A stretch of 50,551 nt of DNA. Origin: Halomonas sp. SpR1. Lineage in GTDB: Bacteria; Pseudomonadota; Gammaproteobacteria; Pseudomonadales; Halomonadaceae. Where the stretch lies: contig NZ_JAUAMB010000037.1 in the NCBI RefSeq assembly GCF_031010175.1, forward strand, positions 1 to 50,551, in the 5' to 3' direction. Made by a program: the position numbers and the translations under genes. Below, piece by piece: positions 1 through 7,067 of the stretch (position 1 is the first letter of the stretch; each line of letters opens with the position of its first letter). Below the pieces are notes generated by a model. It was not told the DNA's origin, searched no databases, and worked only from the letters and a program-made list of their open reading frames with translations.

Positions 1-60
1 TACTAGGCTGGCAGCTTCCTGCTTAAATTCAGGCGAAAAAGTACGTCGTTTCTTGGTCAT
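1..60 (-). CDS. IS3-family transposase OrfA, N-terminal fragment
   Basis: Only the first 20 codons are present; the gene runs off the left edge of the window. They read MTKKRRTFSPEFKQEAASLV, the classic N-terminus of an IS3-type OrfA, where the basic start and the S/T-P-E-F-K motif lead into a helix-turn-helix that binds the IS ends. OrfA is normally joined to the DDE catalytic OrfB by programmed frameshifting, but OrfB is not visible here. The start codon is the ATG whose complement lies at 58–60. Confidence 0.75.
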   Translation of the reverse strand, partial: MTKKRRTFSPEFKQEAASLV

Positions 61-127
61 CAGACACCTCGTTTATGGTGGCAATATTACCACCTACGTT
101 GGTGTCCGGTTTTATTGAACCACTACA
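1..127 (-). mobile_element. End of an IS3-family insertion sequence (partial)
   Basis: The minus strand reads TGTAGTGG from position 127 inward, so the element would start with TG as IS3-family ends do, followed by about 60 bases of leader and then the first transposase codons. The rest lies outside the window. Position 128 is the first base that fits the interrupted antitoxin reading frame, which fixes the boundary fairly well. The family assignment is from the transposase N-terminus and the general look of the end, not from a database match. Confidence 0.7.
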
Positions 128-295
128 TCTCCAATTGCTGTCCTGAACCATAACAAGCCAGCTGCATACCTTATACCTGCAGATACTTATGAAGCTATTA
201 TGGAAATGATTGAGGATTACGAACTGGGTAAGCTGGTCGAAGAGCGCCGTGATGAGCGCACTGAAGCGGTCACGGTGTCGCTGGATGACTTATAA
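128..295 (+). pseudogene. RelB/Phd-type antitoxin, 5' end removed by the IS insertion
   Basis: An open frame of 55 codons begins directly at the IS boundary and contains PIAVLNHNKPAAYLIPA, typical of the central part of RelB/YefM-like antitoxins, then an acidic C-terminal tail ending TVSLDDL. There is no start codon, and the N-terminal DNA-binding part and native promoter are missing. The remaining segment is the part that usually wraps the toxin. It overlaps the toxin gene by 11 bases, the normal arrangement for translational coupling. Whether any antitoxin peptide is still made, for example from a promoter in the IS, cannot be told from the sequence. Confidence 0.8.
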
Positions 296-569
296 GCTTA
301 AATTTGTACCCTCAGCACTGAAGGAATGGAAGAAGCTGAGCGCTCCAATAAAAAGTCAGTTTAAGAAGAAGCTTGAGGAGCGCCTTATTAATCCAAGAGT
401 GCCTTCGGCAAAGCTTGGGGGCTACAGCTCTGTGTACAAAATCAAACTACGATCAGCTGGATACCGTTTGGTTTACGAAGTGGTAGATGAAGAGGTAGTC
501 ATCTATGTCCTTGTTGTTGGTAAACGAGAGAAAGGGAAGGTCTACCGGACGTTGAAAGAGCGGAAATGA
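285..569 (+). CDS. relE: RelE/ParE-superfamily toxin (mRNA interferase)
   Basis: This 94-aa protein starts MTYKLKFVPSALKEWKKL and contains the RelE pattern: a first beta strand, two basic helices (about residues 10–45), GYSSVYKIKLRSAGYRLVYE at about 50–70, and a C-terminal strand with VGKREKGKVYR. RelE toxins cleave mRNA in the ribosomal A site; the basic residues and the C-terminal tyrosine fit that group. The ATG at 285 lies inside the antitoxin frame, as usual for a relBE operon, so I prefer it to the in-frame ATG at 210, which lies within the antitoxin gene. The toxin frame is intact although its antitoxin has lost its 5' half, so expression may be low or the toxin inactive. Confidence 0.85.
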   Translation: MTYKLKFVPSALKEWKKLSAPIKSQFKKKLEERLINPRVPSAKLGGYSSVYKIKLRSAGYRLVYEVVDEEVVIYVLVVGKREKGKVYRTLKERK

Positions 570-582
570 GGCCAGCATCACG

Positions 583-667
583 CCATAACCAAGCGCAGCA
601 ATTCGCTCCGGCCGTCGGCCTCCGTCGGACACTTACTTCGTTCGCGCCGTTGTGCGTGGCGTTGAGC
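583..667 (+). repeat. attC-like site 1 (integron cassette recombination site)
   Basis: The 85-bp segment has imperfect inverted ends: CCATAACC on the left and GGCGTTGAGC on the right, with inner arms CCAAGCGCAGCAA and TTGTGCGTGG that pair when a few extra-helical bases are allowed, plus a central GGCCGTCGGCC palindrome. GTTGAGC fits the R' core consensus GTTRRRY; the left core fits only partly. It directly follows the relE stop, where a cassette attC would lie. The call is by eye. Confidence 0.5.
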
Positions 668-734
668 CTGTAGAGAAAAAACACTGACGGCTCAGTTTTG
701 GTAGGATCAAGGAAACAGACGAGGAGTGGTCAGC

Positions 735-1142
735 ATGCCGCGCTTCAAGGCTTATAACTACATCAGAACGCTATGGTGGTGATCAACTACCAAGATCGGC
801 TCCAGCCAGGCATCTTTGAACACGCCGTACACTACCTGATTGAGCACACGCTCGCCTTGTCCGTTTCCCATCCCAAGCACCGTAGCGATGCGACCGGTCG
901 GCTGGCCTATGGTCCGGCTACCTTGTTGAAAATTATCCTGTTTGCTTACTCAGAGGCCTGATTCGGCATCACCTACTGGAGCACTACGTGGGTGATGAAG
1001 CCGAAACGGAAGCCGATCTAGATCGGGATATCCAACGGGCCAAGACGATTCAAGGCTATAACGGCATAGCCACGGTGGATAAAAAAACACCAGATCGTAA
1101 TTGATGCCCAGGCTTTTGGCGAAGCCCAGGAACGCCACGCAG
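735..1142 (+). pseudogene. Eroded IS1182-type transposase
   Basis: Several short frames together resemble an IS1182-family DDE transposase. MPRFKAYNY starts at 735, then after a frameshift come AMVVINYQDRLQPGIFEHAV and TGRLAYGPATLLKIILFAYS, up to a stop at 959. A deletion follows, then a stretch with GYNGIATVDK and, one frame away, HQIVIDAQAFGEAQE, which lies near the catalytic core in intact copies. The transposase is normally over 400 residues; what remains is about a third. It is a fossil, not a gene. Bases 1143–1345 hold no further recognisable coding sequence. Confidence 0.75.
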
Positions 1143-1345
1143 CAGGATAAGTTGCTTGTAAGAGCAAAATACCGTTACCGTCTTCAACTAGCTTTAGCTG
1201 GGCGCTCAAGTGGCTGAATGCCGATAATTAGGAGTACTCATCCAGATGACTGGCGGAGTAAATAAATTAGGACGACAGGCGGTGGTGATGACTCGAAATC
1301 GGGTTTTTCTACAGCCTTGTTAGGAACCAAAAGGAGATCTCCAAT

Positions 1346-1819
1346 TTGACTGTCCGTAAAGCTAGGAAAGCCGATCTGAAAGCCATCTGCCAGCTTTCTA
1401 ATGAGATTAATGAAGACCACCACTTACATATGCCACATGATTTCGTCAAGCCAGACGGAAGCAATCGTGATGAGCCATATTGGCTAGGTTTCATGAGCAT
1501 GGATGATTCCACGGTATTTGTGACAGAGGACAATGGTGTATTAACAGGCGCAGTGGCGGTATCGGTATCAACATCGGCACCATACCCGTTTCTCACTTCT
1601 AGATCCCGTGGACACGTAGCCACAATAGTAGTGGCCGAAAGCTATCGTGGTAGGGGCCTAGGCCGAGAGCTTATGTCTGCTGCCGAGGCTTATGCAAAAG
1701 AGAAAGGTGCTGAGGATATCAAGCTAGAGGTAATGGCGTTCAATTCTGACGCTTTAGATTTTTATAGAGAACTGGGCTATGGGAACTTTTCGTTCCGACT
1801 TTTTAAGTCGTTGTCCTAA
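1346..1819 (+). CDS. GNAT-family N-acetyltransferase
   Basis: This 157-aa protein has the Gcn5-related acetyltransferase fold. It starts with TVRKARKADLKAICQLS (beta 1 and helix 1), has HVATIVVAESYRGRGLGREL at about residues 91–110 with the acetyl-CoA pyrophosphate loop R-G-R-G-L-G, and ends with NSDALDFYRELGY, the usual motif B. The acceptor substrate is unknown. The start is a TTG at 1346 preceded by AAGGAG at 1331; no nearer ATG or GTG keeps the first strand. It sits in the cassette-like array as a single promoterless gene, typical of integron cargo. GNAT genes are common cassette contents and include aminoglycoside and toxin-related acetyltransferases, but nothing here points to one of those. 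Confidence 0.88.
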   Translation: MTVRKARKADLKAICQLSNEINEDHHLHMPHDFVKPDGSNRDEPYWLGFMSMDDSTVFVTEDNGVLTGAVAVSVSTSAPYPFLTSRSRGHVATIVVAESYRGRGLGRELMSAAEAYAKEKGAEDIKLEVMAFNSDALDFYRELGYGNFSFRLFKSLS

Positions 1820-1924
1820 TAAGGCCAGTCACTGCGACGTCTACTACTACATTGCGGCCTCGCCTCCATTCCGTAGCCGCGTATGCTGAACGGCGCTGGG
1901 TTTAGAAGAACGAGGAGTGCGGCA

Positions 1925-2386
1925 ATGAACACATTAAATTTCCGCCAGGCAAAGTCCGATGATCTTGTGGCTCTGGTCGAGATGCTTGCTGACGATGATC
2001 TCGGTCAAGCTCGCGAGTCACCGGGCACGCCTCTTGAAAACGGCTACGCGTCAGCATTTGCGGCTATAGAAAACGACCCAAACAATGAGCTCATAGTCTG
2101 CGAATCGGAAGGCGAGCTGCTGGGTATGCTTCAAATAACCTTCATACCCTACTTAACCTATATTGGAAGCTGGAGAGCTTTGATTGAAGGCGTTCGCGTC
2201 TCCTCATCCCAAAGAGGCGCTGGCATTGGTGGGAAACTTTTTGAATGGGCTATCGAAAGAGCTAAAGAAAAAGGGTGTGTAATCGTCCAACTCACGAGCG
2301 ATAAAAAACGTCCGGACGCAATCCGCTTCTATGAAAAGCTCGGCTTCAAAGCGTCGCATGAAGGAATGAAACTTTGGCTCAATTAA
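1925..2386 (+). CDS. GNAT-family N-acetyltransferase
   Basis: This 153-aa protein begins MNTLNFRQAKSDDLVALVEM and has the GNAT acetyl-CoA site GVRVSSSQRGAGIGGKLFEW in its middle (Q-R-G-A-G-I-G loop) and the C-terminal DAIRFYEKLGFKASHEGMK motif. The ATG at 1925 has GAGGAG ten bases upstream; an in-frame upstream ATG at 1883 lacks a ribosome site. Its stop is followed within five bases by an attC-like site, the normal layout of an integron cassette. The substrate is unknown. It is clearly different from the acetyltransferase just upstream, so the pair is not a recent duplication. Confidence 0.9.
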   Translation: MNTLNFRQAKSDDLVALVEMLADDDLGQARESPGTPLENGYASAFAAIENDPNNELIVCESEGELLGMLQITFIPYLTYIGSWRALIEGVRVSSSQRGAGIGGKLFEWAIERAKEKGCVIVQLTSDKKRPDAIRFYEKLGFKASHEGMKLWLN

Positions 2387-2390
2387 GAAA

Positions 2391-2493
2391 GCTCAACATG
2401 TCGCTGCAGTTGACTGCCCAAAGCGTTAGCGCGCTTCGGGTACCCTCTATGGCCTTCGGCCGATCCGGAGGCAACTGAGCTTAGGCGTTATGT
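2391..2493 (+). repeat. attC-like site 2
   Basis: This 103-bp segment starts GCTCAAC, an exact fit to the R'' consensus RYYYAAC, and ends GGCGTTATGT, close to R'. The inner arms GCTGCAGTTG and CAACTGAGC pair with an unpaired base, and a central GGCCTTCGGCC palindrome closes the fold. It is the best of the three attC candidates and lies between two single-gene units on the same strand. Confidence 0.6.
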
Positions 2494-2527
2494 GCTCAAC
2501 TAGCTGACAGAAGGAACGAACAAGTAA

Positions 2528-2746
2528 ATGAGAAGCGAACTCAGATCCAAGATAGTCGAAGTCTGCAACAAAAAAATAGCTTCAAAAGGTGATTCAGTAG
2601 GCGTCTCTTTTTATGCATTCTTCGCCAACAAAAATGATAACCCCAAACTGCTAATGGAGGCCGCGACTTGGTGGATTCAGACACACGAACTCGATCATTT
2701 TGAAAAGGCGCATAAGGTTAAAGGGATGGTAGAAAGTGGGCTCTGA
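2528..2746 (+). CDS. Small DUF6500-type protein
   Basis: This 72-aa protein (MRSELRSKIVEVCNKKIASK…, with SFYAFFANKNDNPKLLMEAA and WWIQTHELDHFEKA) resembles the DUF6500 group, which I recall as small proteins often found as integron cassettes; no function is known. It has a basic N-terminal helix, an aromatic strand and a Trp-Trp-containing helix, with no signal peptide. An AAGGAA ribosome site lies 12 bases upstream of the ATG. It is flanked by attC-like sites 2 and 3, so it makes a complete one-gene cassette. The family name is recognised from memory and should be treated as likely, not certain. Confidence 0.8.
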   Translation: MRSELRSKIVEVCNKKIASKGDSVGVSFYAFFANKNDNPKLLMEAATWWIQTHELDHFEKAHKVKGMVESGL

Positions 2747-2762
2747 TTATAGGTATTAAACA

Positions 2763-2840
2763 TATAACCAAGCACAGCGACAGCTTTTACGTTCCGGCTT
2801 CGGCTACACTATAAAGCTGCGCATGTTGGCGGCGTTACGT
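2763..2840 (+). repeat. attC-like site 3
   Basis: This 78-bp segment begins TATAACCAAGC and ends GGCGTTACGT. The arms CAGCTTTTA and TATAAAGCTG pair around a central TTCCGGCTTCGGC hairpin, and AACC/GGCGTT form the outer core. It directly follows the DUF6500-type gene and precedes the next coding sequence, in the same orientation as sites 1 and 2. Confidence 0.5.
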
Positions 2841-2943
2841 GTTTCGAAGCGCCAGCTTGCTACCCTTTACATACAGCCTGGTTTTCAAAATGTGCTCTCA
2901 GTAGCGGACGGTAGTAACCATCAATTTAGAAGGAAGAAAATCC

Positions 2944-3510
2944 ATGTCATTAACGAAGCTACTCGTCCCAACCTATACGCAAATGCTCAGAGCGCTCTCA
3001 GGTTGGTTGAAAAAGGCACAGGAACAAATGCCGAAAGGAGATGCGGAAGCGCTGTTATCCGCGCGTCTCGCACCAGATATGTTTCCCCTATCGACTCAGG
3101 TTCGGTTTGCCTGCGTGCAGGCTCAAGAGGCAATATTCCGACTTAAAGGAGAGACTTTCCCAAAATCTATCGATGAGCTGCTTGAAGAAGGGCGAAATGC
3201 AGGCGAGCGACCCGGTTCGCTCGCGGATGCTCAAACTCGGATTGATGAAACTATCGTGTTACTAGACGGCCTAGCTTCCAGCGCGCTGGATGCAAACGCG
3301 GATAAACCCGTTGTGCACGAACTTCCGAACGGTATGATTCTTGATCTGACCGCTGAGCAATATGCCCGTGATTGGGCACTAGCCCAATTTTACTTCCACC
3401 TCATGACCGCTTATTCAATATTGCGCAGCGAGAAGATCGAACTTGGAAAAGCTGACTACGTAGCCCACATGCTCCCATATATTCGCCCTGAAACGATACC
3501 TAAAGGTTAA
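2944..3510 (+). CDS. DUF1993-family protein
   Basis: This 188-aa soluble protein contains MSLTKLLVPTYTQMLRALSG, LAPDMFPLSTQVRFACVQAQ, FPKSIDELLEEG and YFHLMTAYSILR, the pattern of DUF1993, whose four-helix fold resembles DinB-type proteins. No activity is established. AAGGAAG lies seven to thirteen bases upstream of the ATG. It follows attC-like site 3 but no attC-like site is visible after its stop, so it is either the last cassette of the array or an ordinary chromosomal gene next to it. It points towards the LysR gene, convergent with it. Confidence 0.85.
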   Translation: MSLTKLLVPTYTQMLRALSGWLKKAQEQMPKGDAEALLSARLAPDMFPLSTQVRFACVQAQEAIFRLKGETFPKSIDELLEEGRNAGERPGSLADAQTRIDETIVLLDGLASSALDANADKPVVHELPNGMILDLTAEQYARDWALAQFYFHLMTAYSILRSEKIELGKADYVAHMLPYIRPETIPKG

Positions 3511-3553
3511 CAACTTGGTTATGACCCATAGCACCCTTATTCCAGTGCGATTT

Positions 3554-4456
3554 TCAGTTTATTGTGGGAATTCCAAGCAGTTCGCTAAGAATATCAGCAA
3601 CGTGCCGAATAACAGGATCCTTCTCATGGCGCAGATGCCATGCCAAGTGCAGGGTAAAGCCGGGTACCTGCACTGGGGGTGGAAGAGATACTAGGGTTGT
3701 GAAGTCAGCTACGACCCGGGAAGGCAGCATGGCGATCATATCGGATCCCTGCAGCAGCGCTGGCACCATCTGGAAGTTCGGTACCACCGCACCGACGCGG
3801 CGTGATCGACCTAGCTTGGCAAATTCAGTATCCAGCGATGTCCGTGTCTCTCCGCGCCCGGAGACGATGATGTGCGGATATTCCAGCCAGGTATTCAGAT
3901 TGAAATCGGCGGCGGCAGGATGCCCGGCGCGCATGGCGACGACATAGTGTTCGACGAACACTTCTTCACGATGCAACTTTTCCTCGGCAGATGAGAAAAC
4001 AGAGATGGCAAGGTCGGTCGCCCCGTCGATGAGTGCCTGACGGGCGGCCTCGGCGCCATGCCAGGGCTGGATCACTATATCGACGCCAGGAGCTGAGCGC
4101 TGCAGTTCCTGCTGCAAGGGCGCGGTCACGAACACCGCCGGATAGTCTGCCATGGCGATCCGCACCGTTTTACGGATTTCAGCGAGTGGCACCCTGGGCG
4201 GATCCACTATATCCACCACATCCGCAAGCAGTGATTTCAGCGGTGCACGCAGCGCCTCGGCCTTTGGCGTTAGTCGCATCGTGCCGCGGCCGCGCTCCAG
4301 CAACTCATCACGGAACAGATAACGGCAGCGTTGCAAGGCGGCGGAGGCGGCAGGCTGTGACATACCCAGCTTATCGGCAGCATGACTGACATGCCCCTCA
4401 TCCAGAAGCGCATCAAGGACAACTAGTAGGTTTAGGTCGAGAGAGCGAAGATTCAT
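3554..4456 (-). CDS. LysR-family transcriptional regulator
   Basis: This 300-aa protein has a full LysR layout: an N-terminal winged helix-turn-helix (about residues 5–65; HVSHAADKLGMSQPAASAAL is the recognition part) and a periplasmic-binding-protein-like effector domain (about 90–295). The start RSLDLNLLVVLDALL and QPWHGAE resemble the NodD/NahR/LeuO subgroup, which often controls aromatic or signal-compound metabolism. It is transcribed divergently from the oxidoreductase/carotenoid-oxygenase pair, with a 95-bp gap containing an A+T-rich palindrome, so it most likely regulates that pair and itself. The effector is unknown. Confidence 0.93.
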   Translation of the reverse strand: MNLRSLDLNLLVVLDALLDEGHVSHAADKLGMSQPAASAALQRCRYLFRDELLERGRGTMRLTPKAEALRAPLKSLLADVVDIVDPPRVPLAEIRKTVRIAMADYPAVFVTAPLQQELQRSAPGVDIVIQPWHGAEAARQALIDGATDLAISVFSSAEEKLHREEVFVEHYVVAMRAGHPAAADFNLNTWLEYPHIIVSGRGETRTSLDTEFAKLGRSRRVGAVVPNFQMVPALLQGSDMIAMLPSRVVADFTTLVSLPPPVQVPGFTLHLAWHLRHEKDPVIRHVADILSELLGIPTIN

Positions 4457-4462
4457 GAAACA

Positions 4463-4481
4463 AATAATAGAACATATTATT
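4463..4481. promoter_or_regulatory. Palindromic putative LysR operator
   Basis: AATAATA and TATTATT are separated by five bases, giving an A+T-rich dyad 7 bp upstream of the lysR start and 71 bp before the oxidoreductase start. LysR proteins usually bind such dyads in divergent promoter regions. The assignment rests on position and symmetry only. Confidence 0.55.
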
Positions 4482-4551
4482 AATCGATTGGAGTAATTTT
4501 GGTCGTGGGTGCATCGTTTCCGTGCAGTTACCTAAAGGAGGCGAAACCCCC

Positions 4552-5148
4552 ATGACTAAGACGCTCATTCTTCTGTTCCACCCCGATCCTGCGCACTCGA
4601 AGGCCAACGTCGTGCTGGCTGCGGCAGCGGCCAAGCTACCCGACGTGGAGGTCGTCAATATGCAAGCCATCTACCCCGATGGCATCGATCTATCCAAAGA
4701 CGGCGAGCGCGAGGCCCTGCGGCTGCTTGAATGCGACCGTATCGTGCTGCAGTTTCCCATCCAGTGGTATTCCACTCCGTCGCTGCTTAAAGCCTGGCAG
4801 GATGCCGTGCTGACGCGGATGTTCTACATCACTTACGAGACGGAAGGGCGTATTTTCGAAGGCACACCGCTAATGGTGGCCGCAACGGCTGGCAACGTAC
4901 CAGACGCCTACCGGTCTGGCGGGCGCAACATGTTCACAATGAATGCACTTCTCGCCCCGTTGCAGGCCACCGCGCATCGCTGTGGTCTGCCGTGGACCGA
5001 GCCTTTTGTTCTCTATCGGGCCGACAAGCTGTCAGCGGAAGCACTTGATGCCGCTGCTGTCGAGTACGCAGCCGCACTCAAGCGCTGGATCGCAGGCAGT
5101 ACAGCGCTCTGTGTGCAGGAGCCTGAGCTCAGGAGAGCAGCCCAATGA
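4552..5148 (+). CDS. Flavodoxin-fold NAD(P)H oxidoreductase
   Basis: This 198-aa protein is of the quinone-reductase type (KefF/MdaB/NQO-like). It begins MTKTLILLFHPDPAHSKANV, the FMN/FAD phosphate-binding strand-loop, and has DRIVLQFPIQWYSTPSLLKA at about residues 62–82, the typical flavin-contact segment, followed by LMVAATAGNVPDAY. It should transfer electrons from NAD(P)H to quinones or similar acceptors in the cytoplasm. The start at 4552 follows AAAGGAGG ten bases upstream. It overlaps the next gene by ATGA, so both are probably made from one mRNA under the divergent LysR regulator. The pairing with an exported oxygenase is unusual. Confidence 0.9.
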   Translation: MTKTLILLFHPDPAHSKANVVLAAAAAKLPDVEVVNMQAIYPDGIDLSKDGEREALRLLECDRIVLQFPIQWYSTPSLLKAWQDAVLTRMFYITYETEGRIFEGTPLMVAATAGNVPDAYRSGGRNMFTMNALLAPLQATAHRCGLPWTEPFVLYRADKLSAEALDAAAVEYAAALKRWIAGSTALCVQEPELRRAAQ

Positions 5149-6611
5149 ATTACACCAGACGCGATATCCTGCGTATGGCAAGCGGCCTTGCCGCAAGCAC
5201 ATTCGCAACCTCCATCCTGAGCTTCGAAGCGTTCGCCAAGAGTAGTGGTGCACGCAGCCCCGGCCCCGTCCCGAACTTTCTAGACGGGCATTTCCGGCCA
5301 GTTAACAAGGAGACGACGGCTTTTGACCTGCCGGTGCGCGGTGCCATCCCGCCCACTTTATCAGGGCACTATTTCCGCAATGGCCATAACCCGAAGGATG
5401 GCATCAATCCAGGCGCCTGGTTCTATGGTTCAGGCATGATCCACGGGTTACGTATTTCGGGAGGACGCGCTGAGTGGTACCGCAATCGGTGGGTCAAAAC
5501 CCCGGCGCTGGAAGGGGCGCCGCTGTTTATCGATCATGAGACGATCGACCTTCATGCGAGTGCGGCCGGTACCAGCGTGATCGCCCATGCGGGTCGCATT
5601 TTGGCTCTCCAAGAGGTCAACTTACCCTTTGAGATCACTCCCGAACTGGAAACGATCGGTGCCTACGATTTTGGCGGTGCTTTAAAGACAATGATGACGG
5701 CCCATCCCAAGATCTGCTCCCGCACAGGCGAGATGCTTTTCTTCGGCAATTCGCCTCTCCCACCGTATTTGACCTACCACGTGGCGGATGCCTCGGGGCG
5801 GCTGGTGCATAGTGAGGTGATCGAAGGGCCAAACGGTTCTGTCATTCATGACTTCGCCATCACTGAAAACTATGTGGTTTGGTTCGATCCCAACGTAGCG
5901 CTTGATCTGTATTCCGAGCTTGCCTTTCCCTATACGTGGCAAAGGGAGTATCGCGGCAGGATCGGCGTCATGCCCCGTAACCGCAGCAAGGGTGGTGTGC
6001 AGTGGATCGACGTTGATCCCTACTACATGCTGCACTTCTCCAATGCCTGGGAAGACGCAGATGGTCACCTTGTGGTCGAGGGGCCGTTCTTTGACGAAGC
6101 CGCTTGGGAGAAAGCCTCAGCCTTTATCAATGGCACCTCACCGCAGGGAGCAGCCCCTGTCAGTGGGGCCAAGCGAAGCCGATGGATAATCGATCCGCAA
6201 CAAGGGACAGCGCGTGTCAGGCTGCTCGATGACCTTACGACCGAGTTCCCTATGATCCACCCCGACTTCACCGGGCGGCAAAACCGCTTTGCCTATGCAG
6301 TGGTTTTCCCCGACGCGACGCGCGCCGGTTACGGGATCGTCAAATATGACATGGAGTCCGATCGGCGCTGGATGCTTGATCTTCCTATAGGCGTCTATGC
6401 GGGCGAGCCCTGCTTCGTTCCCGACCCACAGGGCCGCGGCGAAGATGACGGGTGGTTATTAACCTATGTCACTGACCTGCGTAGTAACGTGGCGGAGCTG
6501 CGGATCCTAGACGCAACACAGGTCGGTGCCCGCCCAGTCGCTGCAATCGAACTGCCTGCCTGGGTGCCTGCCGGTGTGCACGGAACGTGGATTGGCGATA
6601 ATGAGGTCTAA
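5145..6611 (+). CDS. Tat-exported carotenoid-oxygenase (RPE65/CCD) family enzyme
   Basis: This 488-aa protein has a twin-arginine signal (YTRRDILRMASGLAAST, residues 3–19) followed by the seven-bladed propeller enzyme of the carotenoid cleavage oxygenase family. The four iron-binding histidines are visible: H187 (TAHPK), H235 (VIHDF), H297 (MLHFSN) and H479 (GVHGTW). HYFRNGHNPK near residue 75 is also typical. Family members cleave double bonds of carotenoids or of stilbenes (lignostilbene dioxygenases). Export suggests a periplasmic substrate, but which one is unknown. The ATG overlaps the previous stop (ATGA). The protein ends soon after H479, as usual for the family, so it looks complete. 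Confidence 0.92.
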   Translation: MNYTRRDILRMASGLAASTFATSILSFEAFAKSSGARSPGPVPNFLDGHFRPVNKETTAFDLPVRGAIPPTLSGHYFRNGHNPKDGINPGAWFYGSGMIHGLRISGGRAEWYRNRWVKTPALEGAPLFIDHETIDLHASAAGTSVIAHAGRILALQEVNLPFEITPELETIGAYDFGGALKTMMTAHPKICSRTGEMLFFGNSPLPPYLTYHVADASGRLVHSEVIEGPNGSVIHDFAITENYVVWFDPNVALDLYSELAFPYTWQREYRGRIGVMPRNRSKGGVQWIDVDPYYMLHFSNAWEDADGHLVVEGPFFDEAAWEKASAFINGTSPQGAAPVSGAKRSRWIIDPQQGTARVRLLDDLTTEFPMIHPDFTGRQNRFAYAVVFPDATRAGYGIVKYDMESDRRWMLDLPIGVYAGEPCFVPDPQGRGEDDGWLLTYVTDLRSNVAELRILDATQVGARPVAAIELPAWVPAGVHGTWIGDNEV

Positions 6612-6763
6612 CAGAACGGGGGCGCTGGGCGGCCTACGCCGCATCGCCTCAAAAGCATCCTTCTGGCCGGGGGGGCAATGTTGCCGCAACCTATTTGAGT
6701 ATGCTCGGCGCTTACAGCCGTCCTCACCCCGGTAAGCGCTCGGCGGTGCCGTTATGAAGCGCT

Positions 6764-6811
6764 ATGGTGAGAATTCTACTGGTCGAGGACGAACTTCAGC
6801 TGGCTGAAAGG
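6764..6811 (+). pseudogene. Fragment of an OmpR-type response regulator
   Basis: The first 16 codons read MVRILLVEDELQLAER, the beta 1 strand and acidic pocket (E-D-E) of a response-regulator receiver domain. Similarity then stops and the frame continues into unrelated sequence. It is a truncated remnant, with no partner histidine kinase nearby. Confidence 0.65.
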
Positions 6812-6863
6812 CCAGGTCGGCCTAGTCATCTGCTAAGACATTCAAGTGATGCCTGTAAAATGG

Positions 6864-6917
6864 GTAAGACTTTAGTTGTAAGATATATCTTACAAACTCT
6901 GTGGTTGATCTCTTACA
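6864..6917. promoter_or_regulatory. Perfect 20-bp palindrome with flanking half-sites
   Basis: TTGTAAGATATATCTTACAA at 6876–6895 is a perfect palindrome. Half-sites GTAAGA (6864–6869) and TCTTACA (6911–6917) lie on either side in matching orientation. This looks like an operator array for a dimeric regulator. The genes next to it are broken, so it may have outlived its target, or it may act on the Crp/Fnr-like gene about 540 bp downstream. Confidence 0.5.
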
Positions 6918-7047
6918 TTATTAAGCTAGGGTTACTGCTACATTGAGGTGGTGACGCCAGGAACGCCGGTATCAAGCATGTCGGAAGCGTCACCCAAGGA
7001 AGATGCGAGAGCATTGAAGGGAATCGGGATTGCCAAGGATGGCATAC

Positions 7048-7067
7048 CCTCCTAATTAATTAGGAGG
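7048..7067. repeat. Perfect 20-bp palindrome
   Basis: CCTCCTAATTAATTAGGAGG is a perfect inverted repeat without a T-run, so it is not a normal terminator. It could be an operator or the scar of a mobile element end. Confidence 0.5.

Noticed and set aside
1820..1924. A further attC site between the two acetyltransferase genes
   Set aside because: The stretch has no convincing core sites or paired arms; only GCTGAAC near 1885 is loosely similar.
3528..3541. ATAGCACCCTTATT shared with 29324–29337
   Set aside because: A single 14-bp match between two gene ends 26 kb apart, without further flanking similarity or known element; probably chance.
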